Shown here: positions 19,319 to 28,471 of the stretch, one piece after another | Layout: each line of letters starts with the position of its first letter | How positions within the stretch are numbered: the first letter of the stretch is position 1 | Assembly: GCA_947371015.1 (NCBI GenBank) | Contig: CANBNK010000015.1 | Coordinates: 1-64,000 of the forward strand | Direction of reading: 5' to 3' | DNA: 64,000 nucleotides | Source of the DNA: Acetobacteraceae bacterium | GTDB lineage: Bacteria; Pseudomonadota; Alphaproteobacteria; Acetobacterales; Acetobacteraceae | Made by a program: the position numbers and the translations under genes | Notes under the pieces: generated by a model | Told to the model about the DNA's origin: nothing | Databases searched by the model: none | What the model saw: the letters and a program-made list of their open reading frames with translations, nothing else

Positions 19319-20527
19319 TCACTGTGTCCCAGGCGCACCTTGCCCGGCGCCCGCCCCGGCCGCGCCGTCGCCAGCACCCCGGTCTGCGCGAGGCCCCGCC
19401 TCGCCCTTCCACATGCCGCCGCGGCCGCGCCATTCGGCCCAGGCGCTGTCCAGCGTGAACAGCATGTAGGTCAGCGCGATGCCCGGCAGCGCCAGGCCAC
19501 GCACCGCCGAGAGGCCGAACCGCCACAGCGTCGGCGCGAACCCGACCACCATGGCCGCCCAGGCGCCCAGCCCGACCCAGCGCGCCGGGCCCTCGCCGAG
19601 GACCGCCAGCGCCGGCGGCACCAGGAAGACCAGCGCCAGCGCCACGATCATGCCCAGCAGCAGCAACGGGTTGTAGCCCAGCTGGGCATAGGCGGTGCGG
19701 GCGACCATCTTGCGGATGGCGCCGATGCCGTCATAGGGGCGCAGGCTCTCCACCCGCTCGGTCAGGCCCAGCCAGATCGGCCCCTGCCGCTTCATCTGCG
19801 CCGCCAGGCTGCAGTCGTCGATGATCTTGCAGCGGATCGGTGCCAGCCCGCCGGCGCGCTGGAAGGCAGCGTGGTCCAGCAACACGCAGCCGCCGGCAGC
19901 CGCCGCCGTGCGGGCACCCTGCTGGTTGGACCAGCGGAACGGATAGAGCATCTGGAAGAAGAAGATGAAGGCCGGGATCAGCCAGCGCTCGGCCGCGCTG
20001 TTGCAGCGCAGCTTCGCCATCAGGCTGACCATCACGCGGCCCTCGGCGCGGGCGCGGTTGACCAGCATCCGCACGCTGTCCGGCGTGTGGCTGATATCGG
20101 CGTCGGTGAACATCAGGAAGTCCGGCGCCGGCCCCAAGGCGATGCTGTCCAGCCCTTGCTGCAAGGCCCAGAGCTTGCCAGTCCAGCCCGGTGGGCGGCT
20201 GCCGCCGGTGGTCACCACCAGCCGGTTGTTGCCGGCGGCGGCGGCGCGGGCGACCTCGCCGGTGCCATCCGTGCTGCGGTCATCCACCACCACCACGCGG
20301 AACTCGCCGGGGTAGTCCTGCGCCAGCAGGGAGGCGACGGTGGCGCCGATGCTCTCGGCCTCGTCGCGGGCGGGGATGACGCAGACCACGCTGGGCCAGG
20401 TGTTGGGGACCGGCAGCCGGGCGGCATCGCGGTCGTCGTCCCGCGCCAGCCAGAACATGCCGCGGCCCAGCAGCAGCACGGCCCAGGCAATGGCCGCCGC
20501 CAAGGCGAGCGCCAGCGTGGCGGTCAC
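19319..20527 (-). CDS. hpnB: Hopanoid-associated glycosyltransferase HpnB
   Basis: A 402-residue membrane-anchored GT2-type glycosyltransferase. It has an N-terminal membrane segment (about 3-21), CVIPARDEAESIG, VVVDDRSTDGT, the acceptor segment GWTGKLWALQQG, and the metal-site FTDADISHTP. Three or so C-terminal membrane helices follow (about 300-370). This layout is typical of HpnB, linked to hopanoid clusters; its precise acceptor is not established. It starts within the last bases of hpnA (four-base overlap). Confidence 0.92.
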   Translation of the reverse strand: MTATLALALAAAIAWAVLLLGRGMFWLARDDDRDAARLPVPNTWPSVVCVIPARDEAESIGATVASLLAQDYPGEFRVVVVDDRSTDGTGEVARAAAAGNNRLVVTTGGSRPPGWTGKLWALQQGLDSIALGPAPDFLMFTDADISHTPDSVRMLVNRARAEGRVMVSLMAKLRCNSAAERWLIPAFIFFFQMLYPFRWSNQQGARTAAAAGGCVLLDHAAFQRAGGLAPIRCKIIDDCSLAAQMKRQGPIWLGLTERVESLRPYDGIGAIRKMVARTAYAQLGYNPLLLLGMIVALALVFLVPPALAVLGEGPARWVGLGAWAAMVVGFAPTLWRFGLSAVRGLALPGIALTYMLFTLDSAWAEWRGRGGMWKGEAGPRADRGAGDGAAGAGAGQGAPGTQ

Positions 20528-21513
20528 AGCATCCGCTCCTGCCGGAACCAGGCGATGGCATCAGCCACCGCCTGCTGCCATGGGCGCGCCTGGTAGCCCA
20601 GCACCCGATCGGCCTTGGCACTGGAAAAATACATCCAGTGGCTGGCCATCTTCAGCCCGTCCAGGGTCAGCATCGGCTCCACGCCCGAGACCCGCGCCCA
20701 CAGCTCCGCGCCCAGGGCCAGCGGGTAGAGCGGCGCGCGCGGCAGCCGCACCGGGCGGCCCTTGCCCAGCCCAGCGGCGATATGCGCCAGCAGGTCGCCC
20801 AGCGGCACGTCCTGGCCACCGAGGATATGGCGCTCCCCAACGGCACCGGCGGTCAGCGCGGCAACGCAGCCGGCGGCGACGTCGTCCACATGCACCAGGT
20901 TCAGGCCGGTCTCCACATAGGCCGGCATCCTGCCGCGCGCCGCTTCCAGGATCAGCCGGCCGGTCGGCGTCGGCCGCCGGTCCCGTGGGCCGATGGGGGT
21001 GGAGGGGTTGACGATGACCGCCGGCAGGCCGTCCTGCGCGACCATCCGTTCCACCAGGCGCTCGGCCTCGGTCTTGGACTGCTTGTAGGGGCCGATCGCC
21101 TCGGCCACGGCGGCGGCATCCGCCTCGGTGGCGGGCTGGCCGTCGGGCCGCGGCTTCAGCGTGGCGACGGAGGAGACATGCACCACGCGGCCCACCCCGG
21201 CGACCAGCGCGGCGCGCATCACCGCCTCGGTGCCCGCCACGTTCACCGCACGCATCCGGGCCGGGTCCGGCACCCAGATACGGTAGTCCGCGGCGCAGTG
21301 GATCGCGGCGGTGCAGCCCTTCATGGCCTTGGCGACGGAGGCGGGATCGGTCAGGTCACCGGGCACGAAGGCCATGGTCAGGCCGTCCAGCACGCCGCGC
21401 GGGGTCTCCGGCCGGACCAGCGCCACCACGTGGTAACCCTGCGCCGCCAGCGCATGGGCAATCGCGGAGCCGAGAAAACCGGTCGCCCCGGTGAGCATGA
21501 CGGTTTCGGCCAT
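20524..21513 (-). CDS. hpnA: Hopanoid-associated sugar epimerase HpnA
   Basis: A 329-residue extended SDR (NAD-dependent epimerase type). The Rossmann motif TGATGFLGSAIA is at the N-terminus; HVSSVATLK and YKQSKTEAE supply the Ser and Tyr-x3-Lys catalytic set. VNPSTPIGPRDRRPTPTGRLI is characteristic of HpnA. ATG at 21513 gives the normal start MAETVMLTGATG; the frame upstream of it is not conserved. It is the first gene of the minus-strand hopanoid operon and diverges from hpnM. Confidence 0.94.
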   Translation of the reverse strand: MAETVMLTGATGFLGSAIAHALAAQGYHVVALVRPETPRGVLDGLTMAFVPGDLTDPASVAKAMKGCTAAIHCAADYRIWVPDPARMRAVNVAGTEAVMRAALVAGVGRVVHVSSVATLKPRPDGQPATEADAAAVAEAIGPYKQSKTEAERLVERMVAQDGLPAVIVNPSTPIGPRDRRPTPTGRLILEAARGRMPAYVETGLNLVHVDDVAAGCVAALTAGAVGERHILGGQDVPLGDLLAHIAAGLGKGRPVRLPRAPLYPLALGAELWARVSGVEPMLTLDGLKMASHWMYFSSAKADRVLGYQARPWQQAVADAIAWFRQERML

Positions 21514-21687
21514 GGGTCCCCTGCCTGGCACCGATGCCCCGGCCTGGCGCCGGGGTGCGGGGTGCTGGCGGCGTTGTGGCGGGAACGGCGGCGCAAATCC
21601 AGCCTCGGGCGCGCCTTGCCAGGCCGTGGCGGCGATGTCATCAGGCCGGCATCGCCTGCCCACCCCTCACATGCTATCGGGCCCAGT

Positions 21688-22293
21688 ATGAAGCGCCTCA
21701 ACCGCCGCACCCTGCTGGGTGCCACCGCCGCCCTGGCTCTGGCTCTGCCAGCCCGGGCGCAATCCGCCCCTGCCGCGAGCATCGAGGCGCTGCATGCCGC
21801 GCTGCTCGACATCATGAAGAACGCCGACCGGCTGGGCGTGAAGGGGCGCGAGCAGCGCATCCGCCCGGTGCTGCTGCGTACCTTCAACCTGCTGGCGATG
21901 GCCCGGATTGCCTGCGGCCGGCCCTGGACCGACTTCACCCCGGCCCAGCAGGAGGCGGTGGCGAAGGCGTTCAGCGATTGGTCCATCGCCACCTACGCCA
22001 ACCGGTTCGACGGCTTCGGCGGCGAAAGCTTCGCCACTGATGGCGAGAGCGACCTGCCCAATGGCGACCACATGGTCCGCACCCACATCAACCGCGTGAA
22101 CGACAGCCCGGTGGCGCTGAATTACCTGATGCGCCAGAGCGAGGGCCAGTTCCGCGTGGTGGATATCTACCTGACCGGCACGATCAGCGAGCTGGCCAGC
22201 CGCCGGGCGGACTTCACCACCATTTTGCGGGATGGCGGCCCGGACCGGCTGGCGGCCGAGCTGAACCGGCGCACCGCGGAGCTGCTGAAGTAA
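21688..22293 (+). CDS. hpnM: Hopanoid-associated periplasmic protein HpnM (MlaC/Ttg2D family)
   Basis: A 201-residue exported protein with a twin-arginine-like or Sec signal (MKRLNRRTLLGATAALALA, cleavage after ARA near residue 25). The mature part is a MlaC-like lipid-binding fold: RPVLLRTFNLLAMARIACG, FTPAQQEAVAKAFSDWSIATYANRF, and YLTGTISELASRRADFTTIL. HpnM proteins are linked to hopanoid transport to the outer membrane together with the RND protein HpnN, which is not in this window. It is divergent from hpnA with 174 bases between. Confidence 0.85.
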   Translation: MKRLNRRTLLGATAALALALPARAQSAPAASIEALHAALLDIMKNADRLGVKGREQRIRPVLLRTFNLLAMARIACGRPWTDFTPAQQEAVAKAFSDWSIATYANRFDGFGGESFATDGESDLPNGDHMVRTHINRVNDSPVALNYLMRQSEGQFRVVDIYLTGTISELASRRADFTTILRDGGPDRLAAELNRRTAELLK

Positions 22294-22310
22294 CGCGGCA
22301 TCAGCGACCG

Positions 22311-22337
22311 GGTCAGGCCGCAGGCCCTGCGGCGACC
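22311..22337. terminator. Bidirectional terminator between hpnM and the Bug gene
   Basis: GCCGCAG (22317-22323) and CTGCGGC (22327-22333) pair perfectly around a 3-base loop. Outer GGTC / GACC extend the stem after a 2-base bulge. It lies in the 49-base gap of convergent genes. The 17 bases at 22323-22339 recur at 10522-10538, so it also belongs to the dispersed repeat family. Confidence 0.65.
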
Positions 22338-22342
22338 GGGCG

Positions 22343-23329
22343 TTACCCCAGCTTCAGCCCCAGCCGGCGCACCACCGCGCCATACTGCTCATGCAGCCGA
22401 TGCGCGAAGGCGGTATAGGCGGCGGTATCCATGTGCACCGCCTGCATGTCGAAGCGGTCGATGGTCGCCAGATGCGCCGGGTCGAACATCGCCTGCTTCA
22501 ACCCGGCATGGATCGTGGCGGTCAGTTCCGGGTCCAGCCCCTTGACCGTGCCATAGCCGCCGCTGCCGATCTGGATCAGGTCCAGCCCCAGTTCGCGGAA
22601 GGTCGGCGCCTCGGGGAAGCGCTTGCTGCGCTCGGGCGACATCACCGCCAGCACCCGCAGCTGCCCGGCCTGCACCAACTGCACCAGCCCGCTGCCGGAA
22701 GTATCCACCGAGATCTTCAGCGAGCCCGACAGCAGCGCCGGCTGGATCTCCGCCGAGCCACGATAGGGCACGTGCTGCCATTGCAGCCCCTGGGCGCCGC
22801 AGAGCTGCTCCATGGTCATGTGGCCGGGGCTGCCGACACCGGGGGTGCCGTAGTCGAACTTGCCGGGGTTGGCGCGCACATCCGCCAGCAGTTCCTGGAA
22901 CGTGCGCCACGGCGCATCCGCCCGCACCACGATGGTAAACAGGTAGCCGAACACGTGGATCAGCCAGGTGAAGTCCACCAGCGGGTCGAACAGCGGCCGC
23001 TGCGCCATCAGCGGGTGGGAGATGGCGGCGGTGGGCATCTGCACCAGCGTGTAGCCGTCCGGCCGGCCCTCGTTCAGCAGCGTCTGCAGGCCCAGGACGC
23101 CGCCGGCGCCGGGCTTGTTGTCGATGATGAAGGGCTGGCCGAGGTGGCGGCTGGCGCTCTCGGCCAGGGCGCGGGCCATCATATCTGCGCTGCCGCCGGC
23201 CGGCCAGGGCGCGATCAGCCGCACCGGCCGGTTGGGCCAGGGGGCCTGGGTAAGCGGGGCCTGGGCCACCGCCGGGGTGGTTAACGCCAGCGCGGCCGGT
23301 GCCGCCAGCAGGGCGCGGCGGCGGATCAC
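22343..23329 (-). CDS. Tripartite tricarboxylate transporter (Bug/TctC) substrate-binding protein
   Basis: A 328-residue periplasmic binding protein of the Bug family. It has a signal peptide (VIRRRALLAAPAALALTTPA, cut after VAQ) and WPNRPVRLIAPWPAGGSADMMAR, the Bug signature. FIIDNKPGAGGVLG and a DYGTPGVGSPGHM pocket segment follow. I chose GTG at 23329, which overlaps the LLM stop (GTGA) and gives a clean signal peptide, over ATG at 23356. No TctA/TctB membrane genes are adjacent. Its coupling to an LLM monooxygenase suggests capture of a compound that enzyme oxidises. Confidence 0.88.
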   Translation of the reverse strand: MIRRRALLAAPAALALTTPAVAQAPLTQAPWPNRPVRLIAPWPAGGSADMMARALAESASRHLGQPFIIDNKPGAGGVLGLQTLLNEGRPDGYTLVQMPTAAISHPLMAQRPLFDPLVDFTWLIHVFGYLFTIVVRADAPWRTFQELLADVRANPGKFDYGTPGVGSPGHMTMEQLCGAQGLQWQHVPYRGSAEIQPALLSGSLKISVDTSGSGLVQLVQAGQLRVLAVMSPERSKRFPEAPTFRELGLDLIQIGSGGYGTVKGLDPELTATIHAGLKQAMFDPAHLATIDRFDMQAVHMDTAAYTAFAHRLHEQYGAVVRRLGLKLG

Positions 23330-24393
23330 TGGAAGGCCCGCATGATCCGCGCCCAATCCTCGATGGCGTGTTCCTGCCCGGGGACCAGCTGCACGGTGAA
23401 CTCAGTATAGCCGGCGTCGCGCAGGTCGCCGACGCGGCGCCGCAACTCCGCCTCGGTGGCGGTGAAGCTGGTCATGCGGATCAGCTCGGCGGACACGAAC
23501 TTCCGCTCCTCCGGCTTCACGCTCATCAGGTGGCCACGATGGTTGTTCAGCCAGGGCGCGTCGGCCGGCTGGAAGCTCTTGGCCAGTTCGACATAGCCCT
23601 CCACCTGCGCCCGCACCGCCTCCGGCAGGGGCGAGATGTTGTGCAGCCCCATCAGCGCCTCATCCGCCGCGCGGTGCAGCAGCACGGCGGCGCGCGGGCC
23701 GGCCTGGGCCATGGCGCGGTCGCTGTCGGCCGCCTCGCCTTCCGCCAGCACGCAGCCCAGCACGAAGGCGGTGGCCTGCAACGGCGCCTGGTTGCCCGCG
23801 GCGGTCCAGGCCTGCTGCATCTCGCCGATCATCTGCACCGCGGCCGGCACGTCCGAGAAGAAGTTCACCCAGGCCGCGCCCAGCTTGGCCGCCAGCTTTC
23901 TCGCGCGCGGGCCGGCGGCGGCCAGGTGCAGGCGCATCGGTGTCTTGAGGTCGAACAGCTCCAGTTCCGGATTCAGGAACTGGAGTTTCCTGCGTTCACC
24001 CTCGATCTCGGTCTCGACGATCTCGCCGCGCTGGAGCGCGAGCATGACGCGGACGTATTCCTCAAAGTCCTTCAGCTTCATCGCGCCCAGGCCCATGGCG
24101 CGGCGTCCGGTAAACCCGGTGCCGAGGCCCATGTCGATCCGCCCTGGGGCCAGCTTGTTCAGGCTGGCATAGGCATTGGCGGTAACAGCGGCGATGCGGT
24201 TGGACGGGATCAGCACCCCGGTGCCGAGCCGGATGCGGCTGGTCTTCATCGCTGCCGCGCCCATGGCGACGAAGCAATCGGCGCTCAGCATCTGCGTGTC
24301 GTAGAACCAGGCGGTGGCGAAGCCGAGTTCCTCGGCGCGCTGGGCGGTCTTCCAGCTGTCGGCGCTGGTGGGCATGGCGATGCCGAACTGCAT
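23326..24393 (-). CDS. LLM class flavin-dependent oxidoreductase
   Basis: A 355-residue luciferase-like monooxygenase (FMN or F420 type), a TIM barrel acting on a small organic substrate. It starts MQFGIAMPTSADSWK; characteristic are WFYDTQMLSADCFVAMGAAAM, IRLGTGVLIPSNR, TANAYASLNKLAPGRIDMGLGTGFTGRRAMG and HLAAAGPRARKLA. A GAGGAA ribosome site precedes ATG at 24393. It shares four bases with the downstream Bug gene. The substrate is not identifiable from the sequence. Confidence 0.87.
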   Translation of the reverse strand: MQFGIAMPTSADSWKTAQRAEELGFATAWFYDTQMLSADCFVAMGAAAMKTSRIRLGTGVLIPSNRIAAVTANAYASLNKLAPGRIDMGLGTGFTGRRAMGLGAMKLKDFEEYVRVMLALQRGEIVETEIEGERRKLQFLNPELELFDLKTPMRLHLAAAGPRARKLAAKLGAAWVNFFSDVPAAVQMIGEMQQAWTAAGNQAPLQATAFVLGCVLAEGEAADSDRAMAQAGPRAAVLLHRAADEALMGLHNISPLPEAVRAQVEGYVELAKSFQPADAPWLNNHRGHLMSVKPEERKFVSAELIRMTSFTATEAELRRRVGDLRDAGYTEFTVQLVPGQEHAIEDWARIMRAFQ

Positions 24394-24462
24394 ATTGGCG
24401 TTTCCTCGTGGCGTTGCGGTGAGCCTAACGGCGGCGGTGCGGCTGTGCTAGCGTGGCGCCCG

Positions 24463-26352
24463 ATGTCGCAGGTCCAGGGCCTGCGCGGTCGTCGCCCTGG
24501 CACCCCCCCGGCCAAGGCCAAGGCGCCGCGCAAGGCCAGCACCCCACGCATCCCCCCAAAGCCGCCGGCCCCAGCGCCGAAGCCCTCTGCACGCCCGACT
24601 CTCAAGCCCCCGGCGAAGCGCTGGCGCTGGTGGCATTTCGCCATTCCGCTCATCACCTGGGCCAGCGTCGCGCTGGCCGCCCTGCTGCTGTGGTTCTGCT
24701 GGGACCTGCCGCGCCCGGACGTGGCCATGGAAACCACCCGCAAGCCCAGCGTGACCCTGCTGGCCGCCGATGGCGCCATGCTGGCGACCCAGGGCGACCT
24801 CTATGGCGAAACCGTCCGGCTGCGCGACCTGCCCGCCTACCTGCCGGCGGCGCTGATCGCGATCGAGGATCGCCGCTTCCGCCAGCATCCCGGCGTGGAT
24901 GTCTTAGGCATCGGCCGCGCGCTCTACACCAACCTGGTCGCCGGCGGCGTGCGCCAGGGCGGCTCCACGCTGACGCAGCAACTGGCAAAGAACCTGTTCC
25001 TGACGCCGGAGCGGAACACCCGCCGCAAGGTGCAGGAAGCCCTGCTGGCGCTGTGGCTGGAGGCCCGCTTCAGCAAGGACCAACTATTGGAAATCTACCT
25101 GAACCGGGTCTATCTGGGCGGCGGCGCCTTCGGCGTGGATGCGGCGGCGCGGCTGTTCTTCGGCGTGCCCGCGCGGCGCGTGACGCTGTGGCAGGCGGCG
25201 ATGCTGGCGGGGCTGCCCAAGGCGCCGTCCCGCCTCAACCCGCGCAGCGCGCCGGACGCCGCCACCGCCCGCACCGTGGAGGTGCTGGAGGCCATGGCCG
25301 AGACCGGCGCCATCACGCCGCAGCAGGCCCGGGCCGAGGCCGAGCGGATCAACCCGCGCGCCCGGCCCTCCCGCGGGGCCGGCTGGTTCGCCGACTGGGT
25401 GCTGGAGGAGGTGCCCACGCGCTTCCCCGACAGCGCCGACCTGATGCTGCGCAGCACCTTGGATTCCCGGCTGCAGGCACACGTAGAAGCCCGGCTGGCG
25501 GCGCTGCTGGCCGGGCCAGGCGCGCGCGCCGGGGTGACCCAGGGGGCCGTAGTGGCACTGGATGCCGCCAGCGGCGCGGTGCGCGCCATGGCCGGCGGCC
25601 GGGACTATGCCAGCAGCCAGTTCAACCGGGCGGTGGATGCGCGGCGGCAACCCGGCAGCGCCTTCAAGCCCATCGTCTTCCTGGCGGCGCTGGAACGCGG
25701 GGCGACGCCGGAGGAGATGGTGGCGGACACGCCGCTGCATATCGGCCCCTGGTCCCCCGGCAATGGCGCCTGGCGGTCGCGCGGGGAGGTTTCGCTGGAA
25801 GACGCGCTGGCCCAGAGCATCAACACCGCCGCGGTGCGGGTGCTGCTGCGCGCCGGCGGGGCGCGGGCGGTGGCGGGGGTGGCGCATCGGCTGGGGCTGA
25901 CGGGGCGGCTGCCGAACGACGCCTCGCTGGCGCTGGGCACCGGGGAGGTCTCCCTGCTGGAACTCACCGCCGCCTATGCCGCCTTCGGCAATGGCGGGCG
26001 GCGGGTGACGCCCTACGCGCTGGCCGCCAATGGCCACGCCGCGCTGCCGCATGCCATGCCGGAGCAGATTGTTGCGCCGGAGCACGCGGCGGCGATGCGG
26101 CGGATGCTGCTGGCGGTAGTCTCACGCGGAACCGGGCGGGCGGCGGCGGTGCCGGGGCGCGCAGTGGCCGGCAAGACCGGCACCACCCAGGATTTCCGCG
26201 ACGCCTGGTTTGTCGGCCTCGTCGGCCCCCTGGTGGTCGGGGTGTGGCTGGGCAATGATGACGCCTCGCCCATGGACGAGGTTGCCGGCGGGGGGCTGCC
26301 GGCCCGGTTGTTCCGTGAGATCGCCGAATCCACCCGAGGCGCCCCGGAGTAG
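24463..26352 (+). CDS. Class A penicillin-binding protein (PBP1A/1C type)
   Basis: A 629-residue bifunctional peptidoglycan synthase. A Pro/Lys-rich cytoplasmic tail of about 50 residues precedes one membrane anchor (about 56-78). The GT51 glycosyltransferase has Glu135 in IEDRRFRQHPG and GGSTLTQQLAKNLF. The transpeptidase has the serine motif GSAFKP (Ser399, Lys402), SIN (452-454) and KTGTTQ (Lys571). It is shorter than typical PBP1A and lacks an OB insertion, nearer PBP1C or small PBP1A forms. ATG at 24463 was chosen because upstream sequence only shadows the LLM gene. Confidence 0.93.
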   Translation: MSQVQGLRGRRPGTPPAKAKAPRKASTPRIPPKPPAPAPKPSARPTLKPPAKRWRWWHFAIPLITWASVALAALLLWFCWDLPRPDVAMETTRKPSVTLLAADGAMLATQGDLYGETVRLRDLPAYLPAALIAIEDRRFRQHPGVDVLGIGRALYTNLVAGGVRQGGSTLTQQLAKNLFLTPERNTRRKVQEALLALWLEARFSKDQLLEIYLNRVYLGGGAFGVDAAARLFFGVPARRVTLWQAAMLAGLPKAPSRLNPRSAPDAATARTVEVLEAMAETGAITPQQARAEAERINPRARPSRGAGWFADWVLEEVPTRFPDSADLMLRSTLDSRLQAHVEARLAALLAGPGARAGVTQGAVVALDAASGAVRAMAGGRDYASSQFNRAVDARRQPGSAFKPIVFLAALERGATPEEMVADTPLHIGPWSPGNGAWRSRGEVSLEDALAQSINTAAVRVLLRAGGARAVAGVAHRLGLTGRLPNDASLALGTGEVSLLELTAAYAAFGNGGRRVTPYALAANGHAALPHAMPEQIVAPEHAAAMRRMLLAVVSRGTGRAAAVPGRAVAGKTGTTQDFRDAWFVGLVGPLVVGVWLGNDDASPMDEVAGGGLPARLFREIAESTRGAPE

Positions 26353-26447
26353 GGCGGCGGCCCGCCCCGGAAAACTCCGCTGCCGCAACGGCTGCCCAAG
26401 ACGTTGTGATGCGTTACCTTTGCGTGCCTGCGAGAGGATAGGTTGAG

Positions 26448-27071
26448 ATGAGCGACGATGCGGCAACCAGACAGCAGGCGCGACGGCTGGCGACGCTGGC
26501 CACGATGTCGCGGCCGGTGCAGCACGAACTCAACAACCTGCTCACCGTCATCTTCGCCAATGTGGAATTGCTGAAGCGCAGCGCCGCCGAGGGCGCGCCG
26601 CAGCGCCAGCTGGACCGGATTCAACTGGCGACCCGGCGGCTGGATGATGCCACCCGCAGCATCCTGACCCTGAGCCGCCGCCAGGTACCGGAGGCGGCGG
26701 CAGCGGCACCGCTGGAGTGCCTGCGGCTGCTGGCACCGCTGTTGAAGCTGCTGCTCGCCGCCCCTGGCGCCCTGGTGCTGGACCTGCCGGAGGGCGAGGC
26801 CTGGAAGGTGCAGCTGGACCGTGCCGCGCTGGAACAGGCGCTGCTGGATCTGGCGCAGGACGCCGCGGCCACGCTGCCGCGCGGCGCCGGCCTCGTGCTG
26901 ACAATGGAACAGGCAGGGGAGCAGGCGGAAGCCGAGGTGCGGCTGGCGGTGGCATGGCCGGAAGGCGTGGCCGGGCCTGACGCCGCGGTGGTGGCGGGCT
27001 TCGTCGCCCTCGGCGCGGAACCGCCAGTGGCCGGGCGGCTGCTGCTGCGCTGGCCGCGCCTGATGGCCTGA
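26448..27071 (+). CDS. Histidine kinase-like protein with DHp helix pair but degenerate ATPase domain
   Basis: A 207-residue soluble protein. Residues 14-60 match a histidine kinase dimerisation domain: QHELNNLLTVIFANVELLKR has the phospho-accepting His26. The remainder (about 75-205) is ATPase-like in length, but the N-box asparagines are missing (LLDLAQDAAATLP) and no G-box is visible. It may be a histidine phosphotransferase of the ChpT type or a pseudo-kinase. A purine-rich ribosome site (GAGAGGAT) precedes ATG. It lies six bases before the YcaO gene, so the two should be co-expressed. Confidence 0.65.
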   Translation: MSDDAATRQQARRLATLATMSRPVQHELNNLLTVIFANVELLKRSAAEGAPQRQLDRIQLATRRLDDATRSILTLSRRQVPEAAAAAPLECLRLLAPLLKLLLAAPGALVLDLPEGEAWKVQLDRAALEQALLDLAQDAAATLPRGAGLVLTMEQAGEQAEAEVRLAVAWPEGVAGPDAAVVAGFVALGAEPPVAGRLLLRWPRLMA

Positions 27072-27077
27072 GGCGGC

Positions 27078-28376
27078 ATGGCCGAGCCGGTCTTCGCGGA
27101 TCTGGCCGCGGCGTTGCTGGCGCCGCGGCAGCCGGTTGGTGCCGAAGTGGCGGAGCTGCTGGCATGGCTCGGCCTGCCGCATGGCGACCCCGAGGGTGCC
27201 GCACCGGATGCCACCGTCCGGCATCGGGCGCGGATGTTCCAGGCGGCGGCGGGGTTCGAGCGCCTGTTCCAGCTGGAAGCCCCGGAAGCGCCGGGCATGG
27301 TGGTATTCGGTGCCGAGGTGGCGCCGGATGCTCTGGCGGCAGCGCCCGGGCTGAGGCTGATCGGGGTTTCCGGCACTGGGCTGGCGCCGCTGGAAGCGCT
27401 GGAATCCTGCATCGGCGAGGGGCTGGAACTGCTCAGCCAGGTGGAGACCGTGGCCGACCTGGCGCAGCAGCGCGCCGTGCCGCCCGATGGCGCCATGGCC
27501 GCCCTGCCGGCCGCCTGGCGGGACTGCGGGCCGGGCTGGATGCCGGTGCGGCGGCTGCGTGACGGCGCCACGCAATGGGTGCCGGCCGGGCTGTGCTTTC
27601 GCCGCCCGGGGGCGACGGCGCCCTGGCCGTTGAGCATCGGCTGTGCCGCCGGGCCAAGCACCGATGCCGCCGCGCTGCACGGCCTGCTGGAACTGGTGGA
27701 GCGCGACGCCGCCGCATTGTGGTGGCGGGGCGGGCGGCGGCCGCGGCCGCTGGCGCTGGAACACCCGGCGCTGGCCGACGCGGCGGCGTTGCTGGCGCGG
27801 CTGCGGCAGGGTGGCCGCGGCCGGCGCAGCTGGCTGTTGGACATCACCACGGATCTCGGCGTGCCGGCGGTGGCGGCGGTTTCGGTCGGGCTGGATGGCG
27901 CCGGCTTCTGCTGCGGCCTGGCGGCGCGGCCCGGGCTGGCGGCCGCCTGCCGCGCCGCCCTGCTGGAGCTCTGCCAGATGGAACTGGCCCTGGCGGTGGT
28001 GGCGGCGAAGCGGGAGGAAGGCGGCGAGGCCGCGCTGAACCCGCGCGACCTGTCGCACCAGGCGCGGTTCACCGGCATCCACGCCGCCCGCTGCGCGCTG
28101 CTGCACCCCCTGGGAGAGCCGGCGGCGGCCGAGGCCGCGGCACCGGAAACCACCCCTGCCGAGGCGCTGGCCGGGCTGGTCGCGGCGCTGGCGGCGCGCG
28201 GCCTCGACGTTCTGCTGCTGCCGCTGACCCGGCCCTCGCTGGGCGTGCCGGTGTGCCGGCTGCTCTGCCCGGGGCTGGAGGTGGAGCCAGCCGAGACGAT
28301 CGGGCCGCGACTGGCGGCGATGATCGCGGAAACCGGAGGCGGTGATTGCCTAACGGGTGGAATTCCGCTGATGTAA
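27078..28376 (+). CDS. YcaO-domain protein (ATP-dependent cyclodehydratase/thioamidation fold)
   Basis: A 432-residue YcaO-family protein. The two hallmark ATP-binding segments are present: GVSGTGLAPLEALESCIGEG (about 95-120), and CAAGPSTDAAALHGLLELVE followed by RDA (about 190-215). YcaO enzymes activate peptide backbone amides with ATP to make azolines, thioamides or amidines. The usual partners are absent next door: no TfuA, no E1/ocin-ThiF clan protein, no dehydrogenase, no obvious short precursor. It sits between the kinase-like gene and the BTAD regulator. The substrate is unknown. The YcaO call is by motif pattern; conserved C-terminal prolines are not obvious. Confidence 0.78.
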   Translation: MAEPVFADLAAALLAPRQPVGAEVAELLAWLGLPHGDPEGAAPDATVRHRARMFQAAAGFERLFQLEAPEAPGMVVFGAEVAPDALAAAPGLRLIGVSGTGLAPLEALESCIGEGLELLSQVETVADLAQQRAVPPDGAMAALPAAWRDCGPGWMPVRRLRDGATQWVPAGLCFRRPGATAPWPLSIGCAAGPSTDAAALHGLLELVERDAAALWWRGGRRPRPLALEHPALADAAALLARLRQGGRGRRSWLLDITTDLGVPAVAAVSVGLDGAGFCCGLAARPGLAAACRAALLELCQMELALAVVAAKREEGGEAALNPRDLSHQARFTGIHAARCALLHPLGEPAAAEAAAPETTPAEALAGLVAALAARGLDVLLLPLTRPSLGVPVCRLLCPGLEVEPAETIGPRLAAMIAETGGGDCLTGGIPLM

Positions 28377-28471
28377 TACATTCATCGACTTTTCGTGAGG
28401 ATGGATGCCGGGCTGCCATGCGTTCCCCCTCTCGCACCGCAGCCCTACGCCGACGGCCTGATGCAGGGCTC

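Noticed and set aside
23330-23356. Upstream ATG start for the Bug binding protein
   Set aside because: It would overlap the LLM gene by 31 bases and extend the signal peptide with non-conserved residues; the coupled GTG is a better start.
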